From: Ehretia macrophylla
Taxonomy: Eukaryota > Streptophyta > Magnoliopsida > Boraginales > Ehretiaceae
Direction of reading: 5' to 3'
DNA length: 64,000 nucleotides
NCBI GenBank assembly: GCA_037974665.1
Contig: CM075768.1
Span: forward strand, 156,501 to 220,500
Of this stretch, positions 62,596 through 64,000 are shown piece after piece (position 1 is the first letter of the stretch; every line of letters begins with the position of its first letter). The translations under genes were made by a program, and so were the position numbers. A model generated the notes under the pieces. The model searched no databases. It was given only the letters and a program-made list of their open reading frames with translations, and had not been told where the DNA came from.

Positions 62596-63035
62596 TTGGA
62601 GTTTGAGTTAAGGGATCGGGTATTCTTAAAAGTATCACCTCGGAGGGGGTTGGTCCGATATGGCAAAGGTGGAAAACTTAGCTCAAGATATGTAGGACCA
62701 TTTAAGATTATTGAAAAGATTAGTAAGTTGGCATACCAGTTGGAGTTGCCTCTGAGTCTTGCAAATGTGCATAATACGTTTCACGTGTCGACACTGAGGA
62801 AATATCACCCTGATCTGCCTCATGTCTTGGAGCTCGAGCCATTACAGATTTAGGAGAACTTGTCGTATAATGAAAAGCTAGTTCAGATTCGGGATGAGCA
62901 AGAATGAGAGTTGAGGTCAAAGAAGATCCTAATGGTAAAAGTTCTATGGAAAAATCATGGCATAGAGGAAGCGACATGGGAACGCCGAGACCAAATGGGA
63001 CAACAATATTCATTCTTGTTTGCGAGGTAATCAGG
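62596..63035 (+). pseudogene. pol: F pol remnant: integrase C-terminus and chromodomain-like tail
   Basis: Contains GKGGKLSSRYVGPFKI near 62660-62710 and VLWKNHGIEEATWERR near 62945-62990, the chromodomain-like tail of Tekay-type elements. Shortly followed by the hairpin and polypurine tract. Confidence 0.83.
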
Positions 63036-63072
63036 GAATTGCGAGGGTGCAATTCTTTTAAGGAGGAGAGGT
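63036..63072 (+). other. F hairpin and polypurine tract
   Basis: GAATTGC(G)/(T)GCAATTC stem with loop AGGG (63036-63055), then TTTTAAGGAGGAGAGGT up to the 3' LTR start at 63073. Confidence 0.8.
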
Positions 63073-63804
63073 TGTAAAGCCCAGCCCGAGACCATATGTG
63101 CATATAAATCATTTTATATATAATTAAATTATTTTATGTGCATTTACCTTGTTTTATATGCTTTTATCTCGATTTACGTGCATTTAATCATTTCACGTAT
63201 ATTTGAGTCATTTATATCGTGTAGCTAGTAATTGGAACCAACTATGTTCAATAGATAACTAGAATAATTGAATTAGAACCAAAACAATTAGAATTAAGAC
63301 TAGAATGACAAACTAGTAATATACAAGTCAGTTGGAAGGCACTCTCGTCATTAAGCAACTTAGATATTATCTATCAACACACACTACACCACTCACACAC
63401 ACCAAATCTCTACAACACACACTACACCACCCATACACACCAAATCTCTACACGCACACACACTAGAGAACTCAGCCACGAGAAGATAGGAAGAGGAAGA
63501 AGAAGATCTCCAAGCTATTCCTAGCATCTTTCTTTGTGTTTTCCTAGTTTTCTTCAAGTGATTCTTGCTCCATTTTCATCTAGCACACAAGAGAAAAGGT
63601 GAGGGTTATTTCAAAATGGTTATTTATGATATATAAATGCATATTGATGGATTCATGAGGCTTGTATGGAGTTATATTTGCAATTCCATGGATTAGAATT
63701 GTTGGAAGTATGCTTGTTGATGATTTAAACCAATGTTATGTTTCTGAAATTTTTGAATGTTCTTAATGATGAAGCTTGTATCTAGCTATCCAAATATAGT
63801 TGAT
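63073..63804 (+). repeat. F 3' LTR, first part
   Basis: Starts TGTAAAGCCCAGCCCGAG right after the polypurine tract. Contains two tandem copies of a 38-bp ACAC-rich unit (63375-63450) and a donor-like AAAAG|GTGAGG at 63598/63599. Does not overlap the part of the 5' LTR visible in the window, so the two cannot be compared. Interrupted at 63805 by G. Confidence 0.82.
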
Positions 63805-64000
63805 TGTCCCCGATCCCTCACGAGATCGGAGTTCCCAATTCTATTCCCAAGGCACAAGAAACGAGGGGAAATGGAAGAAGCCCCCCGTGTTTATAGGACA
63901 ATCCAAAACCTGTAAACAATATTTATAACTACAAAACTATGGTCTAACTCCATTCACCCAATCAAGCATACACGACCAATAAACAATAACATAGTCCATT
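63805..64000 (-). mobile_element. Element G: start of a C/D/E-type LTR, cut by the window edge
   Basis: TGTCCCCGATCCCTCACGAG at 63805 resembles the inverted LTR end of C and E (TGTAACGCCCCGATCCCTC) but is shorter. Further words (ATAGGACAATCCAAAACCTGTAAAC) match E's LTR near 1325-1350. Only 196 bases are visible, so full element or solo LTR cannot be decided. Confidence 0.7.

Larger units (their letters stand above)
1..64000 (+). mobile_element. Element F: outermost Ty3/gypsy chromovirus, broken, contains most of the window
   Basis: F is the oldest layer. Its 5' LTR is at 1-1209 and 59276-59701 (split by E), its interior is 59702-63072, and its 3' LTR starts at 63073 and is entered by G at 63805. 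The LTR ends in GGGGTGTGACA, followed by a primer-binding site one base away from the initiator-Met match. The interior holds remnants of gag, reverse transcriptase, RNase H, integrase and a chromodomain-like tail in the + direction, then a polypurine tract. The protease and the first part of reverse transcriptase are not recognisable. It is heavily broken, with well over ten lesions. Both outer ends lie outside the window or inside another insertion, so no target duplication or LTR-LTR age can be read. Nesting alone makes it the oldest element. Confidence 0.88.

Overview
The window is plant repeat DNA with no host gene that I can support. All 64 kb can be assigned to long-terminal-repeat (LTR) retrotransposons of the Ty3/gypsy order, inserted one inside another. 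The coding remains carry gag with a zinc knuckle, protease, reverse transcriptase, RNase H, integrase and a C-terminal chromodomain-like tail. The LTRs are 2.4-4 kb and the primer-binding site matches plant initiator-Met tRNA (TGGTATCAGAGC). Together these point to Tekay/Del-type chromoviruses of a flowering plant, probably a eudicot; I cannot name the species. All elements are treated here as fossils.

Layout, outermost to innermost. Element F (+ strand) runs in from the left edge: 5' LTR at 1-1209 and 59276-59701, worn interior 59702-63072, 3' LTR from 63073, itself entered at 63805 by element G. Inside F's 5' LTR sits E (1210-59275, - strand, TSD ATAAT), a non-coding element with 2.9-kb LTRs. 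Inside E's left LTR sits A (2175-50976, - strand, TSD TAGAC), a coding Tekay-type element. A holds four insertions: C (3259-14800, non-coding, 4-kb LTRs, TSD TAATC) and solo LTR 2 (14904-17477, TSD ACCTA), both in its left LTR; B (23048-45082, coding and young, TSD AAGGT) in its gag; and D (46518-49319, solo LTR of another family, TSD CTCGC) in its right LTR. C contains solo LTR 1 (4748-7162). B's left LTR contains H (23437-35926, + strand), a tandem LTR-interior-LTR-interior-LTR array with a non-coding interior. E's left LTR also holds solo LTR 3 (51153-53568, TSD CACAT). Nesting depth reaches five (F>E>A>B>H and F>E>A>C>solo LTR 1).

Relationships. A, B, H and the three solo LTRs share one LTR family of about 2.4 kb. 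H has B's LTRs, primer-binding site and leader but no gag-pol, so it looks like a non-autonomous partner of the A/B type. C, E and probably G form a second family with roughly 1.1-kb non-coding interiors. D is a third family and F a fourth.

The most interesting signals are non-coding and recur across families: a covarying hairpin in every LTR family, followed by a YAG|G site and a short acidic reading frame in the same phase; a second conserved hairpin beside the polypurine tract; TATGTGA-rich repeats after the primer-binding site; and a kilobase-scale inverted repeat made by the head-to-head H and B LTRs.
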